A program made the translations under genes and the position numbers. Source: Aquimarina atlantica (GTDB taxonomy: Bacteria; Bacteroidota; Bacteroidia; Flavobacteriales; Flavobacteriaceae). Taken from it: a stretch of 64,000 nucleotides of DNA. Below, piece after piece: positions 42,275-51,334 of the stretch (the stretch's first letter is position 1; the number at the start of each line of letters is the position of its first letter). The notes beneath the pieces were generated by a model. That model was not told the DNA's origin, did not search any database, and saw only the letters and a list, made by a program, of their open reading frames with translations. The DNA is taken from the NCBI RefSeq assembly GCF_000626715.1, contig NZ_AQRA01000001.1, forward strand, positions 620,001 through 684,000, in the 5' to 3' direction.

Positions 42275-42385
42275 GTTTATCCCTTCGGCTAAGCTCAGGG
42301 TTCGGGATTCGTTGTTTTATTCGTTTCGAGGACTGAGCCCTTCGACTAGGCTCAGGAAACACGGAGCCGAAGCCCGGTTACTCAA
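42275..42385. repeat. TTCGA-type repeat fragments
   Basis: Contains cccttcggctaagctcaggg, ttcgggattcgttgttttat and gagcccttcgactaggctcagg, related to 25498-25530 and 25592-25640. It ends about 60 bases before the hydroxylase gene. Confidence 0.65.
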
Positions 42386-42446
42386 CAAATACTTCTAAGT
42401 CAATCAAAATTCTACTAAATTTGTACATCAACTACAAGTACTATCA

Positions 42447-43127
42447 TTGCAAATTATAGATCATCTTAGCGAATTACATAATCCCTTCTATTTTTGGGGA
42501 CTACTCCTTATCACTAATATAGTGATGTTCTTATGCACCATACTGATTAGTTATGTTTGGTCTTCTCTTTATCGACACCAAAAGTTACCCATCGAAAAAA
42601 AAGATGTTACGCTTTCTATTGTAATTATGGTAATTAATGTACTGGTTGCAATTCCGGGATATCTGCTCTTTATCAACTCCAACATTACGTTTACCGATAC
42701 TAATCTTATACGGGATTTTATACTACTCTTTGTGATTGTTGATTTTGTAATGTACGTATTTCATTATGCTTCTCACTATGTATGGCCATTTACACTAGCG
42801 CATGAAAAACATCATGAACACTATAGTTTTAACGAGATTAGCCTCTATGTGATGCATCCTCTTGAAGCCATTCTTTTTGGTTGTATACTCACCTTGCTTC
42901 CATTTGTCATCTCTCTTAATTTCTTTAGCTTTATTTTCTTCCTATTCTTTAATTGGTTGATCGGAGTAGTATCACATCTAAATACATCTTCGAATAAGAA
43001 GGTCTTATTATTTGGTAATAATGTTTTTCATAGAAATCATCACGAATACTCCAAATACAATTTTGGATTTTATACCGTGATCTGGGATAGGGTTTTTGGC
43101 ACCTATTATAGTGCAAAGCGTAATTAA
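42447..43127 (+). CDS. Fatty acid hydroxylase/sterol desaturase family membrane protein
   Basis: A 226-residue polytopic diiron membrane enzyme. The His clusters are HYASH (about residues 110-114), HEKHH (122-126), H at LYVMHPLEA, H in VVSHLNT and HRNHH near the end, as in the FA_hydroxylase family (carotene hydroxylases, sterol C4/C5 desaturase-like enzymes). It hydroxylates or desaturates a lipid; the substrate cannot be told. The start is a TTG at 42447, since no earlier ATG is in frame and the first helix begins soon after. Monocistronic. Confidence 0.85.
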   Translation: MQIIDHLSELHNPFYFWGLLLITNIVMFLCTILISYVWSSLYRHQKLPIEKKDVTLSIVIMVINVLVAIPGYLLFINSNITFTDTNLIRDFILLFVIVDFVMYVFHYASHYVWPFTLAHEKHHEHYSFNEISLYVMHPLEAILFGCILTLLPFVISLNFFSFIFFLFFNWLIGVVSHLNTSSNKKVLLFGNNVFHRNHHEYSKYNFGFYTVIWDRVFGTYYSAKRN

Positions 43128-43171
43128 TTTATCAATTTCTAATTCCTTCAATAAGAAAAGAAAGCATATGC

Positions 43172-43621
43172 TTATGCGCTTTTTTCATTTTCAGAATCTA
43201 TTTCTGTATTTCGAGCAAGTTGTTTTGCCCATGCGATAGCATCTTCAAGATTCTCAAAACTCTGAAAACTATTCCTCATAAAAAGCTTTTCTATCAAAGA
43301 ATTAAAGATTCCTCTCGAGGTATAACTTACCACCCCATACCCTCTTAGTTTATAGCCGTTTCTAAAAAACTTAACCCAATCACTGGGTTTTACAGAATAT
43401 AAGTTTACACGATTAGAGATATATACAATATCTTCTCCATTATTATCATACAGGTGGGCAAATTCTTCGGTAATAGGCTTGGCATGATCATCCCAGGTAA
43501 ATAGGACTCCTTCATTAATCTCTGCAACTACAAAAGTATCAAACAGGTAATAATTACCGCTAGAAAAATTAAATTCGTGTATCGCGTCCTTATAGAAAGG
43601 AGAATCTTTTATACATCCCAT
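43172..43621 (-). CDS. Conserved hypothetical protein, possible STAS/SpoIIAA-like fold
   Basis: A 149-residue soluble protein. A long strand pattern (YYLFDTFVVAEINEGVLFTW), the helix EFAHLYDNNGEDIVYISNRVNLYSV, and later LEDAIAWAKQLAR suggest the SpoIIAA-like/STAS family (PF11964) found in Bacteroidetes, of unknown function. It is convergent with the hydroxylase gene (45 bases between stops). Confidence in the family is moderate. Confidence 0.65.
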   Translation of the reverse strand: MGCIKDSPFYKDAIHEFNFSSGNYYLFDTFVVAEINEGVLFTWDDHAKPITEEFAHLYDNNGEDIVYISNRVNLYSVKPSDWVKFFRNGYKLRGYGVVSYTSRGIFNSLIEKLFMRNSFQSFENLEDAIAWAKQLARNTEIDSENEKSA

Positions 43622-43969
43622 ACTATGTGTATATATTTTAAGCCCCTTTAAACGTCACATTATAAAAGTTGTTGTGCTAGTGATATTTTTAGAATACCTT
43701 TTTCATAAAAAAACTTGTTTTTCTATGCTTAATAACCTTGCCAGATTATGTTTTTAGAAGTACATACTACCTCTGTTTATGAGATAGTATACTCGAAATA
43801 ATTCTTTTTATAGTATTTCCTAAATATACGACAGTCAAAATATAATGATTAATCTGTAATCTAAAAAAGCGACCTATATATTTCTCCCTTATTTATATTC
43901 ATTATAATTATTTCTATCATCTCATATAAAATCCAATAGCCATCAACAGTCATATCTCACTTTAGGACA
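43622..43969. other. Intergenic region, 348 bp
   Basis: Mostly AT-rich with no gene. Around 43880-43945 a segment (ctcccttatttatattcatt, ataattatttctatcatctc, atataaaatccaata) resembles the 3' end and downstream part of the HTH gene at 44749 (44717-44775), at an estimated 75-80 percent, suggesting a relic. Confidence 0.45.
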
Positions 43970-44641
43970 TTACTCTTTCCAGTGTTTTAATACCTGGTTG
44001 ATATCTGATCGTACTTCTTTTCGGATTTCTTTTTTACGTTTCCCTTTACCAAACTGATTGTCATAATTAGTTTCGGCATGTCGTATATGAGCTTCTACTG
44101 CAAGATCAATCATTTTATCATCAAATTTCTTAGCATTTGCTGTACGTCCTACTCTACCACTATACTTTTCGCATGCATGTTTTGCTATATCATACTCTCT
44201 TTTTATGGGACAATTGGGATATCGCCTTCTAATAGCACTGGCGAAATTAACAATATACTCTTTGTCTTGTTGTTCTCTTACTATAGCTGCTTTTCTGTTT
44301 TTTTCTGCACGAATATCCTGATCTTTCAGACATTCTAGTTTTGCTTTCTCTATTGCGATTTCTTCCACCAACTGCCCTTGTCGCTCATAGCGTTTACGAC
44401 GCTGGTTCCATGCCCATACTACTCCGCACAAGGTAGAATGTTTCTTAGACCTACGGGTCATTGCGGCATCGCCCGGTGGTAACAATACATACCCCCCAAA
44501 CGGAGAGCAGCTAAAACAGGTTCCTTTGTGTTTTTCGCTTTCTGCCACAAATGATTTCCCTACAAGAATACGTTTACCGCATTGTATACATCGAAGTTTT
44601 TCTTTTTTCGTTAGAAATATATTCTGAGAGGTGGTAGCCAC
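43970..44641 (-). CDS. DUF2293-domain protein
   Basis: A 223-residue soluble protein. An N-terminal zinc-finger-like segment (LRCIQCGKRI with C18, C21, then CFSC near residue 42-45) precedes the family-typical GDAAMTRRSKKHS, a helical region, and the DUF2293 core RRYPNCPIKREYDIAKHACEKYSGRVGRTANAKKF and HIRHAETNYDNQF. The function of DUF2293 is unknown; the basic C-terminal (GKRKKEIRKEVRSDIN) suggests nucleic-acid contact. It is 107 bases downstream of the small HTH gene on the same strand, possibly co-transcribed. Confidence 0.83.
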   Translation of the reverse strand: MATTSQNIFLTKKEKLRCIQCGKRILVGKSFVAESEKHKGTCFSCSPFGGYVLLPPGDAAMTRRSKKHSTLCGVVWAWNQRRKRYERQGQLVEEIAIEKAKLECLKDQDIRAEKNRKAAIVREQQDKEYIVNFASAIRRRYPNCPIKREYDIAKHACEKYSGRVGRTANAKKFDDKMIDLAVEAHIRHAETNYDNQFGKGKRKKEIRKEVRSDINQVLKHWKE

Positions 44642-44748
44642 TATTTAATTGTTTTAAAAGAAGGCGAAAATACATTTTTTAATATTGAATTCACCTCAAA
44701 ACAGTACCTATATGTACTTCTCCTTATATATACTCATTATAATCATTT

Positions 44749-44988
44749 CTATCGTCTAATATAAAACCCAAAACTAAATCCTACAGCCTCGGTATATACA
44801 TAACTTTGAATAGCTATATCATATTCGATCGGAGCGTTGAATGCTCTCATGAGTTTGATCATTCGATAGAGTTTGGTTCTTGAAATCTCTAATCGTTTCG
44901 CAAATTTTTCTGGTGCCCCTGTGGCTTGTAAACGAATAAGCTGATCCATTCGTTCTATGATTTTGATATGTTTGATCATACAATCCAT
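44749..44988 (-). CDS. Small HTH DNA-binding protein
   Basis: A 79-residue protein with an HTH: MIKHIKIIERMDQLIRLQATG, then APEKFAKRLEISRTKLYRMI as the recognition unit, followed by a wing-like RAFNAPIEYDIAIQSYVYTE and a GFSFGFYIRR end. It is a small winged-helix-type regulator common in Bacteroidetes accessory loci and bacteriocin-like clusters. It lies upstream of the DUF2293 gene. The sequence past its stop is duplicated near 43890. Confidence 0.75.
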   Translation of the reverse strand: MDCMIKHIKIIERMDQLIRLQATGAPEKFAKRLEISRTKLYRMIKLMRAFNAPIEYDIAIQSYVYTEAVGFSFGFYIRR

Positions 44989-45465
44989 ATACGTTTCTCT
45001 TTGTGTGTTATACCTAATAACAACCCTAGCCCTCTTCTAGTAACTATGGGATTGTTTTGCTGAACTATGGTGTGGAATATGATTACTAACTCATGTCCTA
45101 TATATGCACGGTATTGAGAAAAAAGATCGATGAATTGTACTACTGTAGTATGTTGAATTTTTCATGGTGAGTTGTTTTCACCCTAATTATGCAGTAGAAC
45201 TATTTTGAAGCAGTTTCAAGGCGTAATAGATTTTCTACTGCATAATCCGGGTTTAAGTTATACTTAAAAATATCACACGACTTATGGTAATAAAATCATA
45301 AATGAGGGAACTCCCCTTTTTGATGAGGGAACTCATTTTTGATCAATAGATGTTATAACATAAGTAACAAGAAAATGCCTGCAATGTTAAGTTTTTGATT
45401 TGTAAGAAAAAAAGACATCGGTACTCAAAAAAATAGTACATTGGTAGAAAACATATATTGTCGAC
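44989..45465. other. Intergenic region, 477 bp
   Basis: Contains a 14-bp perfect inverted repeat, attatgcagtagaa (45186-45199) with ttctactgcataat (45233-45246), continuing into ccgggtttaagttatac. A related end is at 52204-52240 (acaatccgggttaaagctta). A tandem gatgagggaactc repeat is at 45302-45335. No gene. Confidence 0.5.
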
Positions 45466-45909
45466 ATGGTAGAACACATCACACTAAAACTGGCTACCGA
45501 AGCTGACCTCTCTGCAATGGTGCAGGTAGGAGATGCCTTGTTTGATTACCCCATAAAAACAAATCGGGCCAAAGAATTTTTAAATGACCCCAGACATCAC
45601 ATGGTATTAGCCTATGATGGTGCACAAATTGTAGGAATGGCATCTGGATTTCATTATGTTCATCCTGATAAGGATCCTGTATTCTTTATAGATGAAGTCT
45701 CTGTACTCGATGAATACCAAAACAAAGGAATCGGGCGTAAAGTCACCAGGTATTTATGTGATTATGCAAAACAATTCGATTGTGAAGAAGCCTGGTTGGC
45801 AACAGAACGTTCTAATATCGCAGCAAGAAAAGCATATACCGCTGCAGGAGGAATAGAAGATAAAGATCCTATTGTGCTTATTAATTTTGAGCTAAAAAAA
45901 GATGAATAA
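45466..45909 (+). CDS. GNAT-family N-acetyltransferase
   Basis: A 147-residue cytoplasmic acetyltransferase. The core shows the acetyl-CoA motif: DEVSVLDEYQNKGIGRKVTRYL with Q-x-x-G-I-G at the pyrophosphate loop, then AWLATERSNIAARKAYTAAGG, the C-terminal motif B. It resembles AAC(3)/AAC(6')-like GNATs (aminoglycoside or small-amine substrates), but the substrate cannot be predicted. It is monocistronic. Confidence 0.85.
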   Translation: MVEHITLKLATEADLSAMVQVGDALFDYPIKTNRAKEFLNDPRHHMVLAYDGAQIVGMASGFHYVHPDKDPVFFIDEVSVLDEYQNKGIGRKVTRYLCDYAKQFDCEEAWLATERSNIAARKAYTAAGGIEDKDPIVLINFELKKDE

Positions 45910-46055
45910 TACTCCTCTTTAACTATTATTTTAAGTGTTAATCTATTCTAGAAGTTCTAATACCATGTCGAGTAGTTGTTTTTTTTGGTATGTATTTAAA
46001 AACTCAAAACTCTTAATAATAACATAATATTTATAAAAACTTAGTGTAACATATA

Positions 46056-46090
46056 CCGATTTTCGGGTAATGTTTGTATGTTTAGCTACA
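46056..46090 (+). promoter_or_regulatory. Shared upstream motif, copy 1
   Basis: The word ccgattttcggg (46056-46067), a 4-bp inverted repeat around TTT, is followed after 13 bases by tttagctaca (46081-46090). The same two words occur upstream of the aerolysin-like gene at 47904. Copy 1 ends 58 bases before the 7TMR-DISM regulator start. It could be an operator, or a hairpin. Confidence 0.5.
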
Positions 46091-46148
46091 GTTTACTGCA
46101 TATAGTTAACAACCCCATATATTATACAAACCGTATACTATAAACTAA

Positions 46149-47813
46149 ATGACTGCAAAACAAATATTTAAAACCACTTCTATACCAGTTGGTTTATTCT
46201 TTTTTTTAATTTTTTCATGTATAATTTCTGGCTATGCCCAGAAATATAGACTTACCGATGATATTCTGGAAAAAGAATACTTAGATGATACCGTACTTTT
46301 TGTTTTTGAAGACACTACGGCAAGCCTATCTTTTGAACATATTAGTGCAGAAAATTTTCAACACCACTTTACACCCAGAAAAGATGGTTTTGCATATCAT
46401 AGTAATGCGACTATCTGGCTTAAGTTTACGATCGAAAACACTTCTGATATACGAAGAGATTTTGTAATCTTTTCTAATGATTGGGATATACAGTTCTTTA
46501 CCAAAAATAAAGGAAACAATTTCTTTACAGAACGCCAGGGTGTGCTACCAAATAATTTTAATAATAAGTTGTATAGCGGAGAAAATGCAGATGGCAAAAT
46601 TCTGGATTATTTGCTTCCCAATACCCATAGGACGTATTATATAAAGATGCCCGGAGCTTTATACGACGTTTCTTTTAAAAGCTTTGATTTTGTATACATC
46701 AGTGATCGTGCAGTGGTAAAGGAAAAAGCATTATTTGATTTATGGAGCAGTAGTATTTATGTTGGAGTCCTATTTCTGGTATTACTAGCCAACCTTTATC
46801 TTATGATCACCGCATTTAAAAAGAGCTATATCTTTTATGCTTTTTATAGTATCAGTCATGTACTGTTTTTTACCGGATATTATCAGATTCCAACCCTGTT
46901 ATCATTTACCTGGCCAATTTCACATAGCATATTTCTTCCTATCACTGCTTCATTATACCTTTTATTTGTACATAACTACTTAAAGATCCAAAAATATAAT
47001 AAGATCGTAAGTGGGGTCTTTAAAGGCTATATCGTATTAGCTATACTGGCAGTAATGTTGCTATTTTATTTGTCTCTTACTGATATGACAGCATATTACA
47101 GTGTATTGCCAAAAGTGAATATTACCAATCTTATGTTTTTATTGGTGAGTACTTTTCTTATTATGGTCATCCCGGGGAAATTTAAATATTTTATCCTTCT
47201 CGGCACCTTATTTATCGCCATAGGGGCCACTATTACATGGATTACGCAATACAATGATGACATGGTACAGACCTTTTCATATTCTATCGCCGGAAACGCC
47301 ATTGAAAAAATTATATTCTTGTTTGGAATATTTTATCTCCATAACCAGGAACAAAATGCTGCCAAAGTTAAATTACTTTCTGCACAAAAGCAGTTAGAAT
47401 TGAGTACACAGCAACTTAATAATTTCTCTAATTCGATACGAGAAAAGAATAAGCTCATTGAGGCTTTTGAACAGCAAATTGAAAAATCAACAAATACACT
47501 ACCACAAAAAGAAGAAAACCTGCAACAGCTCACTAAATCTATTATACTTACCGAAGAAGATTGGGAAGATTTTAAAAAACTATATGAAGAGGTACACCCT
47601 AACTTCTTTTATACCTTAAAATCTAAATACCCCAAATTAACTAATGCAGAGATTCGCATGATCGCATTACTTAAACTACACTTATCGAATAAAGAAATTG
47701 CTGGTATGCTTGGGATCAATTCTGATAGCGTAATCAAAACAAAATATCGTCTTAAAAAAAAGATATCCAACACAGAAAATAGTGATATCGATACTATAAT
47801 CGATAGTTTATAG
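46149..47813 (+). CDS. 7TMR-DISM signalling protein with C-terminal HTH
   Basis: A 554-residue membrane sensor-regulator. After a signal peptide (to about residue 30), an extracellular 7TMR-DISMED2 domain (about 35-170, LSFEHISAENFQHHF and ATIWLKFTIENTS) precedes seven transmembrane helices (about 195-390). A cytoplasmic coiled coil (about 400-470) leads to an HTH of the LuxR/NarL type (about 475-540) with KSKYPKLTNAEIRMIALLKL, then LSNKEIAGMLGINSDSVIKTKYRLKKKI. It probably senses an extracellular ligand and binds DNA directly. It precedes the aerolysin-like gene, with which it shares an upstream motif. Confidence 0.85.
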   Translation: MTAKQIFKTTSIPVGLFFFLIFSCIISGYAQKYRLTDDILEKEYLDDTVLFVFEDTTASLSFEHISAENFQHHFTPRKDGFAYHSNATIWLKFTIENTSDIRRDFVIFSNDWDIQFFTKNKGNNFFTERQGVLPNNFNNKLYSGENADGKILDYLLPNTHRTYYIKMPGALYDVSFKSFDFVYISDRAVVKEKALFDLWSSSIYVGVLFLVLLANLYLMITAFKKSYIFYAFYSISHVLFFTGYYQIPTLLSFTWPISHSIFLPITASLYLLFVHNYLKIQKYNKIVSGVFKGYIVLAILAVMLLFYLSLTDMTAYYSVLPKVNITNLMFLLVSTFLIMVIPGKFKYFILLGTLFIAIGATITWITQYNDDMVQTFSYSIAGNAIEKIIFLFGIFYLHNQEQNAAKVKLLSAQKQLELSTQQLNNFSNSIREKNKLIEAFEQQIEKSTNTLPQKEENLQQLTKSIILTEEDWEDFKKLYEEVHPNFFYTLKSKYPKLTNAEIRMIALLKLHLSNKEIAGMLGINSDSVIKTKYRLKKKISNTENSDIDTIIDSL

Positions 47814-47903
47814 CGCTACCTTTTCTCTATTGCATTTTTGCGCGTCACCTCTCGTAAGTCCCATTTTTATTAGGTTTTTTGAATTGTCCATAATTTTGTC
47901 CAC

Positions 47904-47948
47904 CCCGATTTTCGGGTTTAGGTTGCTTTGTTTGATAGTTTAGCTACA
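47904..47948 (+). promoter_or_regulatory. Shared upstream motif, copy 2
   Basis: cccgattttcggg (47904-47916), a 5-bp perfect inverted repeat with a TTT centre, followed after 22 bases by tttagctaca (47939-47948). It ends 33 bases before the aerolysin-like lipoprotein start and mirrors copy 1 at 46056; spacing differs by nine bases. Confidence 0.5.
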
Positions 47949-47981
47949 ACAAAAACAAGTATACTAATCAAAACGCAAATC

Positions 47982-49634
47982 ATGAAAAGTAAGTATTTTA
48001 AATATACCATTTATATATTCCTATCTGGTATCATAGCATTGACTTCTTGTAGTAAAGATGATGAACCTGTTACTCCAGAGTCAGAACAACCCATATCCGA
48101 TATTAATGAAGAAGATGGTATTAGTAAAAATGATCTCGAAACAAATAAAGGGGATATTGGGATCATCATAGATGCTCGTAATGTGGCAAAAAAAGGATAT
48201 TCACCCGTTACTGCAGAAGTGAAAATTGATGCTACTCAGGGAGACTACTCCAAGAGTCTGGTGTTAAATGAATTTACCAATGTAGCAAGTATCTCAATTC
48301 CGATTGAAGATTTATCAGATGCAGCAGTTAATGAGCTTAAAGAAGGAGTCTCTGTTACGATAGATATCAAAGATAAAGAAGGGAAAACGATACGAACTGA
48401 AACTTTTACAAAAGTCTCTTTTCAAAAAAACGGTACTGCTCTAAAAATATCGGTTAGTACATTAACTGAAAAAAAGAAACCTCTATCATTTAATTCAGCA
48501 ATACCATATCATGTTCAGGTAGTAGTAGATGGAGAATTATCAAATCTGGGGATTGCTACTGTAGAAACTTCTGATGGACGTATTTTTCCAAAATATATTA
48601 AAGATGCATTTAATGCAATAAATAAAATAAAAGCACAATATTATCTGTCTCCTGTACCAGGAAAAGAGGCTACATTCTATATTCGAACGGTAGGATCAAA
48701 TCATTACTGGCGAACTCTTCGGATACAACAAAATAGTACTAATCATCTTGTATACGAAGAGTTAGATAATCAAAATCTTACCACAGAAGAACATGAATTT
48801 ATTATAGAAACAAATGATGATGGTAGTGTTTACATAAAAAACAATACACATGGATATATTAGAAGAGCAAAAGATGCTCCTGCTATTTCTGGTCATGCTA
48901 TGACTACAGGTTATGAAGATCAATATTACCAACTTGCAAATCTAAGAATAGTACCAGCTACCATACAATGGAAAATTGATTCTTTTGGAAAAACCGAATT
49001 TATGAAACCCATTCTTCCTTCTGCAGAAACCTCTTTCGGGTTTAACAGTACTCTGGTAAACTGTAGTCAAGGAACACTAGAACAAGAAGTCGGAGCAGAA
49101 ATAAGTGAAGAGTCGAGTACAACAATAGGATGGGAAGAATCTATAGAACTCTCCTCAGAAAGCACGTATGAAGTGTCTGCTTCGGTAGAAGCATCTGCTT
49201 CCGCTAAATTTTTTGGGGTCGGAGTCGATGTAACCGCAACGGCCTCTACAGGATATAGCGTATCTAAAGGAATGACAACATCTAATACTGGTTTTGGTGA
49301 AAAATCAGTGTCAAAAACTCAAACTTTTTTTAGTAATCGCACCATAGAGGTATTACCAAAAACCGGAGTTCTGGTATATGATGCATATCAAAGTTATAAA
49401 AATGTAATTATACCTTTTGTACAACGTTATCGTGTTAGAGGTACAGATACTTCAAATAATGAAACGTTAACAGGAAATGAAATCGTATCTCAATTCAGCT
49501 TTAACAATTTTGATGGAGTAATTACAACAATAGGAAGTGATTTTGTTGAAATAACCGTAAGAGGAACCATGAAACTAGATAACCTTATAGAAACACAAAG
49601 TAAGGTTAAAGAAGTAACTACAACTTGCGATTAA
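47982..49634 (+). CDS. Lipoprotein with trefoil-like middle and aerolysin-like C-terminal region
   Basis: A 550-residue lipoprotein (start MKSKYFKYT; an upstream in-frame ATG is unlikely): lipobox IALTSC. After an acidic linker and a beta domain (about residues 50-160), residues 190-330 have a trefoil-like repeat pattern (FIIETNDDGSVYIKNNTHGYI). The C-terminal 210 residues show long alternating Ser/Thr/Glu strands (EESSTTIGWEESIELSSE, STGYSVSKGMTTSNTGFGEK) as in aerolysin/ETX-MTX2-type pore-formers. A lipid-anchored aerolysin-like protein is unusual and its role (toxin, surface adhesin) is open. It follows the 7TMR regulator. Confidence 0.68.
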   Translation: MKSKYFKYTIYIFLSGIIALTSCSKDDEPVTPESEQPISDINEEDGISKNDLETNKGDIGIIIDARNVAKKGYSPVTAEVKIDATQGDYSKSLVLNEFTNVASISIPIEDLSDAAVNELKEGVSVTIDIKDKEGKTIRTETFTKVSFQKNGTALKISVSTLTEKKKPLSFNSAIPYHVQVVVDGELSNLGIATVETSDGRIFPKYIKDAFNAINKIKAQYYLSPVPGKEATFYIRTVGSNHYWRTLRIQQNSTNHLVYEELDNQNLTTEEHEFIIETNDDGSVYIKNNTHGYIRRAKDAPAISGHAMTTGYEDQYYQLANLRIVPATIQWKIDSFGKTEFMKPILPSAETSFGFNSTLVNCSQGTLEQEVGAEISEESSTTIGWEESIELSSESTYEVSASVEASASAKFFGVGVDVTATASTGYSVSKGMTTSNTGFGEKSVSKTQTFFSNRTIEVLPKTGVLVYDAYQSYKNVIIPFVQRYRVRGTDTSNNETLTGNEIVSQFSFNNFDGVITTIGSDFVEITVRGTMKLDNLIETQSKVKEVTTTCD

Positions 49635-49832
49635 TCTATCCTTGATTTTTATTTTTAAAGCAGAACTGTATGATGCAGTTCTGCTTTCTTAATTTTGATA
49701 AGTACCTCTTATTCGATACAAATTTGGGTTGTAATAATAATGTAACAATACCCCGATGTAATCGTCCTATACATACACACTAATCATAAACTATAAATAC
49801 ATATGGGGTATAGTATAGAAAAGGATACTCAA

Positions 49833-50801
49833 ATGAAAGCTCTGATGTATCATAACTACGGTTCATCTGATGTACTTACTTTAAAAGAAATTCCTGTGCC
49901 TACTCCCAGGGAGAATGAAGTACTGATCAAAATTCGAGCAACTTCTATCAACTCATCAGATTGGGAACTCCTGAGAGGAAAGCCTCTCTTTGCCCGTATC
50001 TGGGGACTCCTAAAACCAAAATATCACATTCTTGGTTCTGATATTGCTGGGCAAGTTGTTAGTATCGGTAAAGACGTTAGCAAATTTCGACCTGGGGATG
50101 CGGTGTTTGCAGATATATTCGACCAATGGGGAGGTTTTGCAGAGTATGTATGTGTTCATGAAGATCAATTATTGCCAAAACCCGAGCATATGACATTCGA
50201 AGAGGTATCCGCTATACCTCAGGCAGGCGTTGTCGCGCTACAAGCACTTCGTTATAATGGAGAGATTACACCAGGGCAACAAGTTTTGATTAATGGTGCT
50301 GGTGGTGGAGCAGGAACATTTGCAATACAGATCGCCAAATCATTAGGTACCGAAGTAACGGGTGTAGATAGTGCCAGGAAACTAGATCTAATGAAATCAA
50401 TTGGTGCAGATCATGTTATTGATTATGCCAAAGAAGATTTTACTAAAAACAAACAACAATACGATTTGATTTTTGACGTCGTGGGACGTCGTTCGATTTT
50501 TGACTTTAAACGTATAGTAAAACCCAAAGGAGCTTATGTTATGGCAGGGGGTTCTATGCGTCGACTCTTACAAATTCTCTTTTATGGTCCTCTTATCTCC
50601 AAAACCACGAGTAAGAAAATGGGACTCCTGATGCATAAACAGAATAAAGAAGATATTAATCATATGCTATCACTATATGATGCCAGAAAGGTAGTACCGG
50701 TTATTGATAGAAGCTATCCATTATCTCAGGGTATAACAGCATTTCAGTATTTTGGAGAAGGGCTTGTTCTGGGAAAAATAATCATTACGCCTGAATCCTA
50801 A
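49833..50801 (+). CDS. NAD(P)-dependent alcohol dehydrogenase/quinone reductase (MDR family)
   Basis: A 322-residue zinc-independent MDR protein (an ATG at 49803 would add ten residues). It starts MKALMYHNYGSSDVLTLKEI, has the substrate-domain ILGSDIAGQVVSIGKDV and GDAVFADIF, and the nucleotide-binding loop VLINGAGGGAGTFAIQIAKS followed by GADHVIDY. Family members reduce quinones or enals using NADPH. It is probably co-transcribed with the DinB-family gene 12 bases downstream and the DoxX gene. Confidence 0.87.
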   Translation: MKALMYHNYGSSDVLTLKEIPVPTPRENEVLIKIRATSINSSDWELLRGKPLFARIWGLLKPKYHILGSDIAGQVVSIGKDVSKFRPGDAVFADIFDQWGGFAEYVCVHEDQLLPKPEHMTFEEVSAIPQAGVVALQALRYNGEITPGQQVLINGAGGGAGTFAIQIAKSLGTEVTGVDSARKLDLMKSIGADHVIDYAKEDFTKNKQQYDLIFDVVGRRSIFDFKRIVKPKGAYVMAGGSMRRLLQILFYGPLISKTTSKKMGLLMHKQNKEDINHMLSLYDARKVVPVIDRSYPLSQGITAFQYFGEGLVLGKIIITPES

Positions 50802-50813
50802 ATTAATACATAT

Positions 50814-51323
50814 ATGAAACGAGAAAAATGGTTTGATCGAAAGTTTGATTTTTCTTTTGAAGAAAATATTTTCCCTTTACTACTCAAAAGACTGGAAAAA
50901 GCCCCCACTACCCTTGCAAACACTATCGACTCCCTTACAAAAGAACAATTAACCCACAAAAGAAATGGAAAATGGTCGATACAGGAAAATGTAGGACACC
51001 TGATCGATTTAGAACCTATTTGGCAAGGAAGGCTTGATGATATTTTAACCGATAAAATAGAATTGAGAGCAGCCGACCTACAAAACCAAAAAACAAATTT
51101 TGCACAGCACAATCTTAGAGATCATAACGATTTACTTCGTGAGTTCTCTGATATTCGTTCAATAACTGTAGACCAACTTCATCAACTTACCGAAAAAGAA
51201 ATCTATAAACATGCATTGCACCCCAGGTTAAAAACACCTATGCGTACTATGGATTTATTTCTTTTTGTGGCAGAGCATGATGATCACCACATCGCTGCTA
51301 TTGAAGAGTTAAAAGTGAAATAA
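50814..51323 (+). CDS. DinB-family protein
   Basis: A 169-residue four-helix-bundle DinB superfamily member. The metal ligands H62 in QENVGHLIDLE and the HDDHH pair near residue 155 are conserved. The family includes mycothiol- and bacillithiol-dependent transferases and metal-dependent hydrolases, so a thiol- or metal-dependent role is plausible. It follows the reductase by 12 bases and precedes the DoxX gene by 11 bases, which suggests a redox or electrophile-detoxification unit. Confidence 0.85.
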   Translation: MKREKWFDRKFDFSFEENIFPLLLKRLEKAPTTLANTIDSLTKEQLTHKRNGKWSIQENVGHLIDLEPIWQGRLDDILTDKIELRAADLQNQKTNFAQHNLRDHNDLLREFSDIRSITVDQLHQLTEKEIYKHALHPRLKTPMRTMDLFLFVAEHDDHHIAAIEELKVK

Positions 51324-51334
51324 AACAATGGATC

